Origin: SHVO01 sp041905795
GTDB taxonomy: Bacteria > Pseudomonadota > Alphaproteobacteria > Rhodospirillales > Rhodospirillaceae
DNA: 64,000 nt
Direction of reading: 5' to 3'
NCBI GenBank assembly: GCA_041905795.1
Contig: JAYRKL010000015.1
Coordinates: 37,066-101,065 of the forward strand
Positions 16,431 through 25,320 of this stretch are shown here, piece after piece. The notes below the pieces were generated by a model, which was given only the letters and a program-made list of their open reading frames with translations, searched no databases and was not told the origin of the DNA. Made by a program: the position numbers and the translations under genes. Within the stretch, counting starts at the first letter, position 1. The number at the start of each line of letters is the position of its first letter.

Positions 16431-19400
16431 GGGCGCCGCCATCGGCCTCGATCCCGGCCCCGGTACCCGCTAGCGTGTCGTCGGCGGGGTTGGTCATGAA
16501 GTCCTCGCGGCCCTCGCCGAACCGCTCGTACAGGATCGGCAGCAACACCAGGGTGAGCAGGGTCGATGTGATCAGACCGCCGATCACGACGATCGCCAGC
16601 GGCTTCTGGATCTCCGACCCCGGCCCGGTCGCGAACAGCAGCGGCACCAGCCCGAAGGCGGTGATGCTGGCGGTCATCAGCACCGGCCGCAGCCGGCGCT
16701 CGGCGCCGAGGCGCACGGTTTCCGCGAGGCTGCGGCCTTCGGCGCGGAGCTGCAGGAAATAGGACACCAGCACCAGGCCGTTGAGCACGGCGATGCCCAG
16801 GAGCGCGATGAAACCGACCGACGCCGGGACGGAAAGGTACTGGCCCGAGATCCACAGCGAGACGATGCCGCCGACGATGGCGAACGGAATGTTGACCAGG
16901 ATCAGCGCCGAAGCCCTGAGCGACCTTAAGGTTCCATAGAGCACGAAGAAGATCAGCAACAGCGCCGCCGGAATGACGGCGGCCAGCCGGGCGGAGGCGC
17001 GCTGCTGGTTCTCGAACTGGCCGCCCCAGACCATGGTGTAGCCCTGCGGCAGCGGCACTTTCGCCGCGATCGCGGCCTTGGCGTCGTCGACGTAGCCGAC
17101 CAGGTCGCGTCCGGTGACGAAGGCCTGCACCAGGGCGTAGCGCGAGCCGTTCTCGTGGTCGATGCGCAAGGGGCCCTCGACCTCGGCGATCGCGGCCATG
17201 TCCGACAGGCGCGCGACCGTCCCAGCCGGCGTGCGCAATTGCAGGTCGGAGAAACGCTCCGGATCGGCGCGGATATCGTCCGCCCCCCGGATCATGACCG
17301 GGATGCGCTTCTGCCCCTCGACGATGGTGCCCGCGGGCAGGCCCTCGAGCTGGGCCCTGAGCGCATCCAGGAGCTGGTCGATCGGCATGCCGTAGCGGCC
17401 GGCCGCGACCCGGTCGATGCCCAATTGCATATAGTTCATCGTGTCGTTGGCGGCGGTCATCACTTCGGCGGCGCCGCGCACGCCGGACAGCGTCTGCTGC
17501 ACCCGGGCCGCCAGCTCCGCGAGGGTGGCGATATCCGGGCCGAAGATCTTCACCACCAGGTCGCCGCGCGCGCCGGTGAGCATCTCCGAGACGCGCATCT
17601 CGATCGGCTGCGTGAAGCTGGCCTCGATCCCCGGGAAGCGGGTCATCACCTTGCGCAATTCCTCGACGATGAACTCCTTGTCGCCGCGCCATTCGCGCGC
17701 CGGCTTCAGCACCATGAAGTTGTCGGCCTCGCCGAGTCCCATCGGATCGAGGCCGATCTCGTCGGAGCCGACCCGGGTGACGAACTCCGCGACCTCGGGC
17801 ACTTCCTTCATGATCGTGCGCTGGACCGCGAGGTCGCCCTCGACCGAATGGGCGAGCGACACCGACGGCAGCTTGAGGGTCTGCATGACGACGCCGCCCT
17901 CGTCCATCGAGGGCATGAACGTCTTGCCGACGGCCAGGTAGGCGACCACCGCCGCCGCCAGCCCGGCGCCGGCGACGCCGTACACCAGGCGCTTGCGCGC
18001 GAACGACGCCGCCAGCAGCCGCCGGTAGAACGGCGCCGCCTTGCGCATGATCCAGGGGCCCTCGCCGTGGTGGCCGCTCTTGAGGCCGTAGGAGGACAGT
18101 ACCGGCACCAGCGTCAGCGCGAGCAGGAGCGCGCCGACCAGGGCAAAAACGATGGTCAACGCCACCGGCGCGAACATCTTGCCCTCGAGGCCCTGGAGCG
18201 ACAACAGCGGCAGGAACACCAGCGCGATGATCAGGAGGCCGGCCGACACCGGCACCACCACCTCGGCGGCGGCGCGAAACACCAGGTTGAGGCGGGGATG
18301 GCCCTGGTTGTGTTCGTGATCGAGGCGTTCGACGACGTTCTCCACCACCACCACGGCGCCGTCCACCAGCATGCCGATGGCGATGGCCAGTCCGCCGAGG
18401 CTCATGAGGTTGGCCGTGAGCCCGGTCGCGCGCATCAGCAGGAAGGTGATCAGCGCCGCCATCGGCAGCGTGGCCGCGACAATGGCGGCCGCGCGCCAGT
18501 CGCCCAGGAACAGGATCAGCAGCACGACCACCAGCACGGTGGCCTCGATCAAGGCTTCCTCGACCGTGCCGACGGCGCGTTCGATCAGGTCCGAGCGGTC
18601 GTAGAACACCTTGATCTCGGTCCCGGCCGGCAACGACCGCCTGATGTCCTTGAGCCTGGCCTGGACGCCCTCGACGATCCGGCGCGCGTCGGCGCCGCGC
18701 AGGCCGACCACCAGCCCTTCGACCGCCTCGCCCTTGCCGTCCTTGGTCACCGATCCGTAGCGGGTGAGATTGCCCATGGCGACCTCGGCCACGTCGCCGA
18801 GGCGGATCACCCGGCCGTCGCGGGCCGCGATCACGATGTTCTCGAGGTCGGCCACCGACGCGGCCGCGCCCACCGCGCGTACGATCAGGGCTTCCTCGCC
18901 GTCGGACAGGCGCCCGGCGCCGTCGTTGCGGTTGCTGCGTTCCACCGCCTCGCGCAGGTCGCCGAAGGTCAGCCCGACTCCCGCCAGCGCCGCGGCGTTG
19001 GGGCGGATCTCGAAGGTTGTGACCAGGCCGCCCAGGGCGTTGACGTCGGCGACGCCCGGGACGGTCCGCAAGGCCGGGCGGATGGTCCAATCGAGCAGGG
19101 TGCGCTTCTCGGCCAGCGACAGCGGCCCCTCGATCGTGAACATGAACATTTCCGAGAGCGGCGTGGAGATCGGCGCGAGCCCCCCTTCGACGCCGGCCGG
19201 CAGGTTGCCCATCACGCCGGTCAGGCGTTCGGTCACCTGGTTGCGCGCCCAGTAAATGTCGGTGCCGTCAATAAAATCGATGGTGATGTCGGCGATGGCG
19301 TATTTGGCCATGGAGCGGAACACCGCCTGCCCGGGGATGCCCAGCATGTCCATTTCGATGGGGGCGATGACCCGGGTTTCGACCTCCTCCGGCGTCATGC

Positions 19401-19563
19401 CGGGGGCCTTCATGATGATCTTCACCTGGGTCTGGGCGATGTCGGGATAGGCGTCGACCGGCAGGCGCAGGAACGCCCAGGCGCCGAGCCCCGCGACCAC
19501 AAGGGCCAGGGCGAGCACGAACAGGCGGTAGGAGAGCGAGAACGCGACCAGGGAGCGGAGCAT
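16423..19563 (-). CDS. czcA: Heavy-metal RND efflux pump, CzcA/CusA family
   Basis: 1046 aa, full length for the family, with 12 membrane helices and two large periplasmic loops. RND marks include LPVDAYPDIAQTQVKI near residue 40 and GMLVDGAVVVVENVVERL near 400, the HME-RND proton-relay region. DEIGLDPMGLGEADNFMVLKP (about 605-625) resembles the CzcA-type periplasmic site, which favours divalent cations (Zn/Co/Cd) over the Met-based Cu site of CusA; this is an inference. It is 16 bp downstream of the adaptor gene. Confidence 0.92.
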   Translation of the reverse strand: MLRSLVAFSLSYRLFVLALALVVAGLGAWAFLRLPVDAYPDIAQTQVKIIMKAPGMTPEEVETRVIAPIEMDMLGIPGQAVFRSMAKYAIADITIDFIDGTDIYWARNQVTERLTGVMGNLPAGVEGGLAPISTPLSEMFMFTIEGPLSLAEKRTLLDWTIRPALRTVPGVADVNALGGLVTTFEIRPNAAALAGVGLTFGDLREAVERSNRNDGAGRLSDGEEALIVRAVGAAASVADLENIVIAARDGRVIRLGDVAEVAMGNLTRYGSVTKDGKGEAVEGLVVGLRGADARRIVEGVQARLKDIRRSLPAGTEIKVFYDRSDLIERAVGTVEEALIEATVLVVVLLILFLGDWRAAAIVAATLPMAALITFLLMRATGLTANLMSLGGLAIAIGMLVDGAVVVVENVVERLDHEHNQGHPRLNLVFRAAAEVVVPVSAGLLIIALVFLPLLSLQGLEGKMFAPVALTIVFALVGALLLALTLVPVLSSYGLKSGHHGEGPWIMRKAAPFYRRLLAASFARKRLVYGVAGAGLAAAVVAYLAVGKTFMPSMDEGGVVMQTLKLPSVSLAHSVEGDLAVQRTIMKEVPEVAEFVTRVGSDEIGLDPMGLGEADNFMVLKPAREWRGDKEFIVEELRKVMTRFPGIEASFTQPIEMRVSEMLTGARGDLVVKIFGPDIATLAELAARVQQTLSGVRGAAEVMTAANDTMNYMQLGIDRVAAGRYGMPIDQLLDALRAQLEGLPAGTIVEGQKRIPVMIRGADDIRADPERFSDLQLRTPAGTVARLSDMAAIAEVEGPLRIDHENGSRYALVQAFVTGRDLVGYVDDAKAAIAAKVPLPQGYTMVWGGQFENQQRASARLAAVIPAALLLIFFVLYGTLRSLRASALILVNIPFAIVGGIVSLWISGQYLSVPASVGFIALLGIAVLNGLVLVSYFLQLRAEGRSLAETVRLGAERRLRPVLMTASITAFGLVPLLFATGPGSEIQKPLAIVVIGGLITSTLLTLVLLPILYERFGEGREDFMTNPADDTLAGTGAGIEADGGAHG

Positions 19564-19579
19564 CGGGGCGTGCCGGGGC

Positions 19580-20713
19580 CTAGTTGGAAAGCGCCATGGA
19601 CTTCAGTTCAGACAGGCCGGTGATCGCGACCTGTTCGCCGGCGGCGACGCCCGACGTCACGACCACGGTCGCGCCGGCGGCGCCGGCGGTCGTCACGCTG
19701 CGGATGACGAAGCCGCCTTTGTCCTGGACAAAAGCCGAAGGTGCACCCGCCACGTCGACCACCGCCGCGCCGGGGATCTCGACCGCGCCGGCCGGCGCCG
19801 CCGCATGCACGGTCACCGTGGCCGTCCGGCCGGCGACGATCGGCGCGCCCGGCGCAGGAGCGATCGCAGCCTTCAGCGTGACCGAGCGGGTCTCGGGCTG
19901 GATGACCGTGCCGACCGAGGTGACCTCGGCGCGCACCGCATCCGCGCCCCCGCCCCCAACAGTGCCGATCCGCACCGTCATGCCGGGTGCGATGCGGCCG
20001 ACCAGGCGTTCCGGCACCTGGGCTTCGACCTCGAAGCGGCCCACGGCGTCGACCACGAACGGCGCGTTCATGCTCTCGACCGGCCGCCCGGCCTCGATCC
20101 GCGCCACCGCCACCACGCCGTCGATCGGCGCGCGCAGCGTGTAGGTGCCCTTGACCGTGTCGGCGCCGGCATCTTCCAGGATCCTGGACAGAGCGGCGGC
20201 TTCGGCCTTGGCCCGGAGGTATTCGGCCTGGGCTTCATCCACCCGCGCGCCGGCGACGATGCCTTCGGCGCCAAGCCGCGTCATGCGGGCCGCCGCGGCC
20301 TCGGCGACGGCGAGCTGCGCCCGGGCGTGGGCCGCCTCGGCGCCCTGGTTCAGGATGTCACGGCTGGCGATCACCGCCAGGGCCTGGCCGCGGCGCACCT
20401 TCTCGCCCTCCTGGACGAAGGTCTGGAGGACGGTGCCGGGGAAGGTCGCCGCCACCGCGACGCGCGCGTTGGGCGGCGGCGCGATCACGCCGGGCACCGC
20501 CGCGATCAGGTAGTCCGTGGCCGGCACCGCCTTGGCCAGGCGCAGGCCGAGGGCCTCGATCTGCGCCGGCGCGAGGACCACGCGGTTGCTTTCCTTCGTA
20601 TCACGGGCCTTGGCATCGCCGGCGGCCAGGGCGGACCCGGACAGCCCCCCTATGAGGCAGATGGCGGCGAGGCAGAGCGCGGAGGGGAGACGGAGCGGAT
20701 ACCGGCGGGTCAT
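19580..20713 (-). CDS. czcB: RND efflux periplasmic adaptor (CzcB-like membrane fusion protein)
   Basis: 377 aa from ATG 20713. N-terminal signal sequence MTRRYPLRLPSALCLAAICL.. ending near ALAAGD. A split lipoyl/barrel-sandwich domain (GTVLQTFVQEGEKVRRGQALAVI near 95-115 and YTLRAPIDGVVAVARIEAG near 195-215) flanks an alpha-hairpin, followed by beta-barrel and membrane-proximal domains. The His-rich N-terminal extension of classical CzcB is missing. First gene of the efflux operon and divergent from the two-component system at 20858. Confidence 0.9.
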   Translation of the reverse strand: MTRRYPLRLPSALCLAAICLIGGLSGSALAAGDAKARDTKESNRVVLAPAQIEALGLRLAKAVPATDYLIAAVPGVIAPPPNARVAVAATFPGTVLQTFVQEGEKVRRGQALAVIASRDILNQGAEAAHARAQLAVAEAAAARMTRLGAEGIVAGARVDEAQAEYLRAKAEAAALSRILEDAGADTVKGTYTLRAPIDGVVAVARIEAGRPVESMNAPFVVDAVGRFEVEAQVPERLVGRIAPGMTVRIGTVGGGGADAVRAEVTSVGTVIQPETRSVTLKAAIAPAPGAPIVAGRTATVTVHAAAPAGAVEIPGAAVVDVAGAPSAFVQDKGGFVIRSVTTAGAAGATVVVTSGVAAGEQVAITGLSELKSMALSN

Positions 20714-20736
20714 AGCGCTTTTCCTAACCGGGATTT

Positions 20737-20761
20737 CTGACAAAACACTGTCATTTGTCAG
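20737..20761. promoter_or_regulatory. Palindromic operator candidate between czcB and the response regulator
   Basis: Inverted repeat CTGACAAA (20737-20744) / TTTGTCAG (20754-20761), 24 bp upstream of the czcB start codon, in the divergent promoter region. A likely binding site for the adjacent OmpR-type regulator or for RNA polymerase control. Confidence 0.5.
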
Positions 20762-20792
20762 GCAGGTTTCAGCAAACCGGGCTATGACCCCT

Positions 20793-20829
20793 GCTTGAAA
20801 CCAGACGCTTGAAACAGAATGCTTGAAAC
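20793..20829 (+). repeat. Three GCTTGAAAC direct repeats, 14-bp period
   Basis: Exact 9-mers at 20793, 20807 and 20821, each 14 bp apart, with a degenerate fourth copy (GCGTGAAGC) at 20834. They end 28 bp before the response-regulator start codon. Such phased repeats suggest a protein-binding array, probably for autoregulation; a slippage origin is also possible. Confidence 0.7.
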
Positions 20830-20857
20830 AAGTGCGTGAAGCAGGACTGGGCCGCGC

Positions 20858-21511
20858 GTGCGCATATTGATTGTCGAAGACGAAACCGAACTCGCGAAAC
20901 GCCTGGTGAAGAACCTCACCCGTCATGGCTTCACCTGCGAGTGGCTGGACTCGGCCGAGGACGCCGCGTCCTTCGCCGCCGGCAGCTTCGACGCCCTGGT
21001 GGTGGACCTGGGCCTGCCGGGCATGAGCGGCCTGCAATTGATCAAGCATCTGCGCGGCAGCGGCGTCAGCACGCCCATTCTGATTTTCACCGCGCGGTCC
21101 AGCTGGCAGGAAAAGGTCGAAGGCCTCAATGCCGGCGCCGACGACTATCTGGTGAAGCCGGTGCATGTCGAGGAACTGGTGGCGCGCCTGCACGCCCTCG
21201 CCCGGCGCGCGGCCGGCCACGCCGACGCCCGGCTCGTCGTCGGCGACCTGACCCTGGACCCGGCGGCGAAACAGGTGCTGGTGAAGGGCAAACCGGTGCC
21301 GGTGACCGGCAGCGAATACAAATTGCTGTCCCTGTTCATGTACAAACCCAAACAGGTGTTTTCGCAAAGCGCGATCCTCGACCACCTTTACCCGCTGGAT
21401 CGGGATCGCGATCCCAACACGGTCGAGGTGCTGATCGGCCGGCTGCGCCGCAAGATCGGCCGCGAGCAGATCGTCACCGTGCGCGGAATCGGCTATAGGC
21501 TCAACGCATGA
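20858..21511 (+). CDS. OmpR/PhoB-family response regulator (metal efflux regulation)
   Basis: 217 aa, GTG start at 20858. Receiver domain 1-115 with the acidic pair near E7/D8, phosphorylated Asp50 (VVDLGLPG), the FTAR switch residue and Lys in LVKPV. Winged-helix DNA-binding domain 125-217 ending VRGIGYRLNA. The stop overlaps the kinase ATG by 4 bp. Because it diverges from a CzcBA efflux operon it is likely its regulator, as CzcR/CopR/CusR are elsewhere. Confidence 0.92.
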   Translation: MRILIVEDETELAKRLVKNLTRHGFTCEWLDSAEDAASFAAGSFDALVVDLGLPGMSGLQLIKHLRGSGVSTPILIFTARSSWQEKVEGLNAGADDYLVKPVHVEELVARLHALARRAAGHADARLVVGDLTLDPAAKQVLVKGKPVPVTGSEYKLLSLFMYKPKQVFSQSAILDHLYPLDRDRDPNTVEVLIGRLRRKIGREQIVTVRGIGYRLNA

Positions 21512-22863
21512 CCCCGTTCTCCCCCAAAAGCCTGCGCCTCAGGTTCGCCTTCGCCGCCTTCCTCTGGGTGGCCATCGCGACCGTGGTGGCGGGCTTTGTC
21601 ATCTCCGGCCTTTATCGCAGCCATCTGACGGAACAGTTTCACGACGATCTGGAGGGACATCTGGTCGAGCTGATGCGCCTCACCGCCATCGGCGACGACG
21701 GCAGCCCGAAACTGGATAGGCCGCTCTCCGATCCCCGTTTCCAGGAGGAAGACTCGGGCTTTTACTGGCAGGTGGCCCGCGAAGGGTATCCCACGCTGAC
21801 CTCGGCGGCCCTCGGCGATTTGCGCCTCGACGGCCGTTTCGCCACCTCGCGGCTGGAACAGGCCGGATGGGTGCAAGGCCCGCGCGGCGAGGTGATGGAG
21901 TGCGGCATGGAAGTGCCCTCCACCGCCGGCGGCCCGCCCTTGCGCTTCTCCATCGCCACCGAGCGCCGGGTGCTGGAAACGGTGATCTCCGGCTTCAACC
22001 GCGACCTGACCCTGTCGCTGGCGGTGTTCGCCGCCCTGATGCTGATCGGCGCCACCTTGCAGATCCAGTACGGCCTGCGCCCCGCCGGCACGATCGCCGA
22101 CTGCATCGACAGCCTGCGCCAGGGCAGGACCGCGCGCCTGCCCACCGACGTGCCCAGCGAATTCGGCGCCATCGTCACGCGCCTCAATGCGCTCCTCGAT
22201 GCCCAGGCGGCGCTGGTGTCGCGCGCGCGGGTCGAGGCCGGCAACCTCGCCCACGGCCTGCGCACGCCGCTGGCGCTGATCGGCGACGAGGCCGAGCAGA
22301 TCGGCGGACGCGGCGACACCGAGGCCGCCCAGTTCATCCTGGCGCAGATCCGCAAGATTCGCCGCCAGGTGGACTACCACATGAAACGCGCCAGCGCCGC
22401 CGGTACCCGCGTCACCGGCTATGTCGCCCGCATCCCCGCCCTGGTGCGCCAGATCGTGAGCGCCATGGAGCGCCTGCATGCCGAACGGCGCCTGTCCTTC
22501 ACCGTCGTCATCGCCGACGGTGCCGTCGTCAACTGCGACGAAGGCGATCTGGCGGAGATCCTCTCCAACCTCATCGACAACGCCTGCAAGTGGGCACGGA
22601 CGCGGGTCAGCATTTCCGCGCGCCAGGAGGCCGGCGTGGTGATCGTGGAGGTGCTGGACGACGGCCCCGGCATCGCCGCCGACCTGCGGGCGCAGGTGTT
22701 CGACGTCGGCGCGCGCCTGGACGAAAGCAAAGCCGGCAGCGGGTTGGGGCTCGCCATCTCGCGCGACCTCGCGCGCCTCTACGGCGGCGAACTGGAACTG
22801 AATGACGGACCCGCCGACGGCCTGCGCGCGCGCCTCACCCTGCCCGAAGCCGTGGCCCCCTAA
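21508..22863 (+). CDS. Sensor histidine kinase partner of the 20858 regulator
   Basis: 451 aa. Two membrane helices (about 15-37 and 168-187) enclose a periplasmic sensor of roughly 130 aa; a HAMP-like linker follows. Phospho-acceptor His249 lies in AHGLRTPLALI. A Gly rather than an acidic residue follows the His, as in PhoQ-type kinases (HSLKTPL). N box LSNLIDNACKWA, G1 VLDDGPGI, G2 GSGLGLAISRDLA. Transcribed with and translationally coupled to the response regulator. Its 3' end overlaps the convergent XRE gene by 4 bp. Confidence 0.92.
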   Translation: MTPFSPKSLRLRFAFAAFLWVAIATVVAGFVISGLYRSHLTEQFHDDLEGHLVELMRLTAIGDDGSPKLDRPLSDPRFQEEDSGFYWQVAREGYPTLTSAALGDLRLDGRFATSRLEQAGWVQGPRGEVMECGMEVPSTAGGPPLRFSIATERRVLETVISGFNRDLTLSLAVFAALMLIGATLQIQYGLRPAGTIADCIDSLRQGRTARLPTDVPSEFGAIVTRLNALLDAQAALVSRARVEAGNLAHGLRTPLALIGDEAEQIGGRGDTEAAQFILAQIRKIRRQVDYHMKRASAAGTRVTGYVARIPALVRQIVSAMERLHAERRLSFTVVIADGAVVNCDEGDLAEILSNLIDNACKWARTRVSISARQEAGVVIVEVLDDGPGIAADLRAQVFDVGARLDESKAGSGLGLAISRDLARLYGGELELNDGPADGLRARLTLPEAVAP

Positions 22864-23081
22864 TCGTTTTTATCTTCGTCCGGGGTCCAGGATAAAACGT
22901 CGCCCGGCTGGCATTGCAGCAGTTTGCACAACGCCGCCAGGGTATCGAAGCGCACTCCCTTCACATGCCCGCGCCGCAGCAGCGAGAGATTGGCCTCGGT
23001 GATGCCGATCTCGCGCGCAAGATCGCGGGCGCGCACACCGCGTTCCGCCAGCAGCCGGTCGAGAGTGACCCGGATCGCCAT
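22860..23081 (-). CDS. XRE-family helix-turn-helix regulator
   Basis: 73 aa, a bare HTH_3/HTH_26 domain: LDRLLAERGVRARDLAREIGITEANLSLLRRG with the recognition helix in the second half. The start ATG overlaps the stop of the DUF2975 gene (TGATG), the usual arrangement for DUF2975-HTH pairs. Likely represses or tunes its own operon; target not known. Confidence 0.87.
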   Translation of the reverse strand: MAIRVTLDRLLAERGVRARDLAREIGITEANLSLLRRGHVKGVRFDTLAALCKLLQCQPGDVLSWTPDEDKND

Positions 23082-23620
23082 CAGATGAAGGCCGCGTTTT
23101 CCTCGGCCAGGCGCGCGGCCTCCTCCATCACCCGCGCGATCACCAGGACGATGCCGCCGATCAGCAGCAACCCGAGATCGTCGCTGGACAGGGACACGGA
23201 CAGCACGCGGTGATCCTTGGGCAGATCGATGGACACCGCCATCGACAACAGCACCGCGCCCACCGCGGTCTTCGCCGCCGAAATCAGCACGGCGAAACCG
23301 CAGCTGCGCAAGCGGCGCGCCGCGGCGACGGTGAAGATGGCGCCGGTGCTGTAACCCTCGAACAGGCGCTTCAACTCCCACAGGCCCCACAGCGTCGGCG
23401 CCGCGACGAGGAGCAGGGCCGCGATCGCCGCTCCCATGGCCGGGCCCGACAGCGCCGCGGTGTCGACGTGGGCCGCGGCGATGGTCGGGTGATGCGCCAG
23501 TTGCTGCGGGAACAGCACGACATAAAAAACGATGGCGGCCGGCAGCAGCCAGAAGGCCGCCGTCACCAGCCGGGCCATGGGCCGGGCGAGGCGTACGATG
23601 GATGCGGGGTCGGAGGTCAT
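23081..23620 (-). CDS. DUF2975 family four-helix membrane protein
   Basis: 179 aa from ATG 23620 with GGGAAGG upstream. Four hydrophobic segments (about 17-38, 60-78, 104-124, 144-163) separated by short loops match DUF2975. The C-terminal tail MEEAARLAEENAAFI leads straight into the HTH gene. Function of the family is unknown; the pairing with a small XRE protein suggests a membrane-linked regulator. Confidence 0.82.
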   Translation of the reverse strand: MTSDPASIVRLARPMARLVTAAFWLLPAAIVFYVVLFPQQLAHHPTIAAAHVDTAALSGPAMGAAIAALLLVAAPTLWGLWELKRLFEGYSTGAIFTVAAARRLRSCGFAVLISAAKTAVGAVLLSMAVSIDLPKDHRVLSVSLSSDDLGLLLIGGIVLVIARVMEEAARLAEENAAFI

Positions 23621-23691
23621 GGAAGCCCTTCCCAACCTGAAAACTTTCTGTTAAACAATAAAAACTTGATGCGATACAGAAAGGATTGTCC

Positions 23692-24231
23692 ATGAAAGCC
23701 CGCTTTTGGTCCAGAAGTCTCCTGGCGCTGTGCCTGGGATTGGGCGGCTGCGCCAAGACCACGGTCACCGACCATAGCCTCCAGGCCGTGGCGGCGCCGG
23801 TCCAGGCTGCAAAACTGGGCAAAACGCTGCTGGTGGTGGAGACCGCCCTGCCCGCGACCGCCGCCGCCGCTGCCGTCGAGGCCGCGCGCCTAGTGCGGGA
23901 GAGTCTGCCCGCGACGGCAACCGCCGGCCCGGATCGCGAGGAACGCCTGCTGGTCCAGGCCCGCGCCCAGGGCCTGGACAGCGTGCTGATGGTGCGGATC
24001 GAGGACTACGCCCGGCGCGGCAATCTCTACCTCGGCGTGGCCGTTCCGCCGGTGAGTTGGGACACCAGCACGCTGATTTCGTTGCGCGTGAAGGTGCTGG
24101 ATGCGAAAACCGGCGAGGTCATCGCCGATCTGCGGCGCGACCGCCTGCGCGGCGGCCTCTATACCCTGCGCAGCCCCAAGGACCTGCCGGCTGAAATGAA
24201 AGCCATGCTCGCATCGCTGGTGGAGAGTTGA
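23692..24231 (+). CDS. Lipoprotein of unknown function
   Basis: 179 aa from ATG 23692, with AAGGA 7 bp upstream. Lipobox LGLGGC ends the signal at Cys17. The mature part has an alternating strand pattern (LLVVETAL, DSVLMVRIEDYARRGNLYL, ISLRVKVLDAKTGEVIADLRRD) that resembles the Rossmann-like domain of secreted stress lipoproteins such as DUF4136-type proteins. No confident family. It is followed by a 46-codon lipoprotein gene 1 bp later. Confidence 0.75.
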   Translation: MKARFWSRSLLALCLGLGGCAKTTVTDHSLQAVAAPVQAAKLGKTLLVVETALPATAAAAAVEAARLVRESLPATATAGPDREERLLVQARAQGLDSVLMVRIEDYARRGNLYLGVAVPPVSWDTSTLISLRVKVLDAKTGEVIADLRRDRLRGGLYTLRSPKDLPAEMKAMLASLVES

Positions 24232-24232
24232 C

Positions 24233-24373
24233 ATGAGGCAAGTCATCGTCGCGGCGCTGCTCCTGCTGACGCTGTCGGCCTGCACGCGCAACCAAATCGC
24301 CGCCAGCGTCCTCGGCGGCGCCAAGAACTGGTGCCGGCACAGCGGCGGCGTATGCCATGTCGACGGCAAGTGA
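24233..24373 (+). CDS. 46-aa small lipoprotein
   Basis: ATG at 24233, 1 bp after the upstream stop, so reinitiation is likely. The peptide begins MRQVIVAALLLLTLSACT, a clear lipobox with Cys17. The short mature part contains two further Cys (NWCRH and GVCHV). It resembles small entericidin-like or membrane-anchor lipoproteins in size only. Downstream a small hairpin follows. Confidence 0.65.
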   Translation: MRQVIVAALLLLTLSACTRNQIAASVLGGAKNWCRHSGGVCHVDGK

Positions 24374-24392
24374 AAGCCTGCCGCAGGCTTTC
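24373..24392 (+). terminator. Small hairpin after the lipoprotein genes
   Basis: AAAGCCTG - CCG - CAGGCTTT (8-bp stem) beginning at the stop codon of the 46-aa gene and ending in TTTC. Short U-tract, so a weak terminator at best. Confidence 0.5.
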
Positions 24393-24517
24393 ATGAGTGA
24401 ATGAGAGTCAGAGTCACTCGCTGCGATATTCATAGTCACGCGCGTCTATCGGTGCTCTCCCCACGTCGACCCCAAATGCTCTAGGCTCGCACGCAGCTGC
24501 GGGGGTGGGGGACAGAG

Positions 24518-25279
24518 ATGATGCTGCGCGCGATGCTGGCGCTGATGATCGGTGCTGCGATGGTCTGCGGCGCGCCGGCGCGGGCGCAGACCGACGAGAT
24601 CCAGGTCTACACCGGCGAAGTGGTCGATCCCGGCGCGTTCGGGCTGACTTGGCACAACAACTACATCGCCGACGGCCGCAAAACCCCGGACAACCCCGGC
24701 GGCATCGTGCCGCACCACGCCTATAACGGCGTGCCGGAACTCGCCTATGGCGTGACCGACTGGTTCGAGGTCGGCGCTTACCTGCCGGTCTATTCGGTGA
24801 CCGGCGGCAAGCTGGTGCTGGACAGCGTCAAGCTGCGCGCGCTGTTCGTGGCGCCCCACGCCGCCGAGCGCGACTTCTTCTACGGGGTGAACTTCGAGCT
24901 GTCCCGCAACTGGAAATGCTGGGACCCCAACCGCATCTCCGGCGAGATCAGGCCCATCATCGGCACGCGGTTCGGCCCCGTGGACGTGGTGTTCAATCCG
25001 ATCCTGGACACCAACTTCGACGGCCTCGGCCACCTCGACTTCGCGCCGTCATTGCGCGTTGCCTACAACGTCTCGCCGACCCTGGCCGTGGCGCTGGAGC
25101 ATTACGCCGACTTCGGCGAACTGCGGGGATTCTCGCCCGCCGACCGGCAGGACCACAGCCTGTTCGGCGTGGTGGATATCACGGCCGGCAAGGCCGACAT
25201 CGAATTCGGCGTCGGCCACGGCTTCACGCCGGCCGGCGACAAGCTGGTGGTGAAACTGATGCTGGGCTTCGGCTTTTAA
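24518..25279 (+). CDS. Predicted outer-membrane beta-barrel protein
   Basis: 253 aa. ATG 24518 with GGGGGACAGAG upstream. Signal peptide ending APARAQ. The mature chain alternates polar and hydrophobic residues (ELAYGVTDWFEVGAYLPVYS, PSLRVAYNVSPTLAVALEHYADFG, VVKLMLGFGF) and ends in Phe, a hallmark of outer-membrane barrels. Perhaps 10-12 strands. No specific porin family recognised. Its 3' end is 41 bp from the convergent P-ATPase stop, where an inverted CCGGAAC/GTTCCGG pair could form a shared terminator. Confidence 0.75.
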   Translation: MMLRAMLALMIGAAMVCGAPARAQTDEIQVYTGEVVDPGAFGLTWHNNYIADGRKTPDNPGGIVPHHAYNGVPELAYGVTDWFEVGAYLPVYSVTGGKLVLDSVKLRALFVAPHAAERDFFYGVNFELSRNWKCWDPNRISGEIRPIIGTRFGPVDVVFNPILDTNFDGLGHLDFAPSLRVAYNVSPTLAVALEHYADFGELRGFSPADRQDHSLFGVVDITAGKADIEFGVGHGFTPAGDKLVVKLMLGFGF

Positions 25280-25320
25280 GCCCCGCGCCGGAACGTCACA
25301 TCCGCCGGAACACCACCCCT

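Noticed and set aside
16412..19090. Very long open frame antisense or out of frame within the czcA region
   Set aside because: It overlaps the czcA coding frame on the same strand and has an Arg/Pro/Gly-biased composition typical of shadow frames in GC-rich genes.
17155..19623. Large plus-strand frame opposite the metal pump
   Set aside because: Mirror of czcA; His/Arg/Asp/Gln-rich composition and no recognisable domain.
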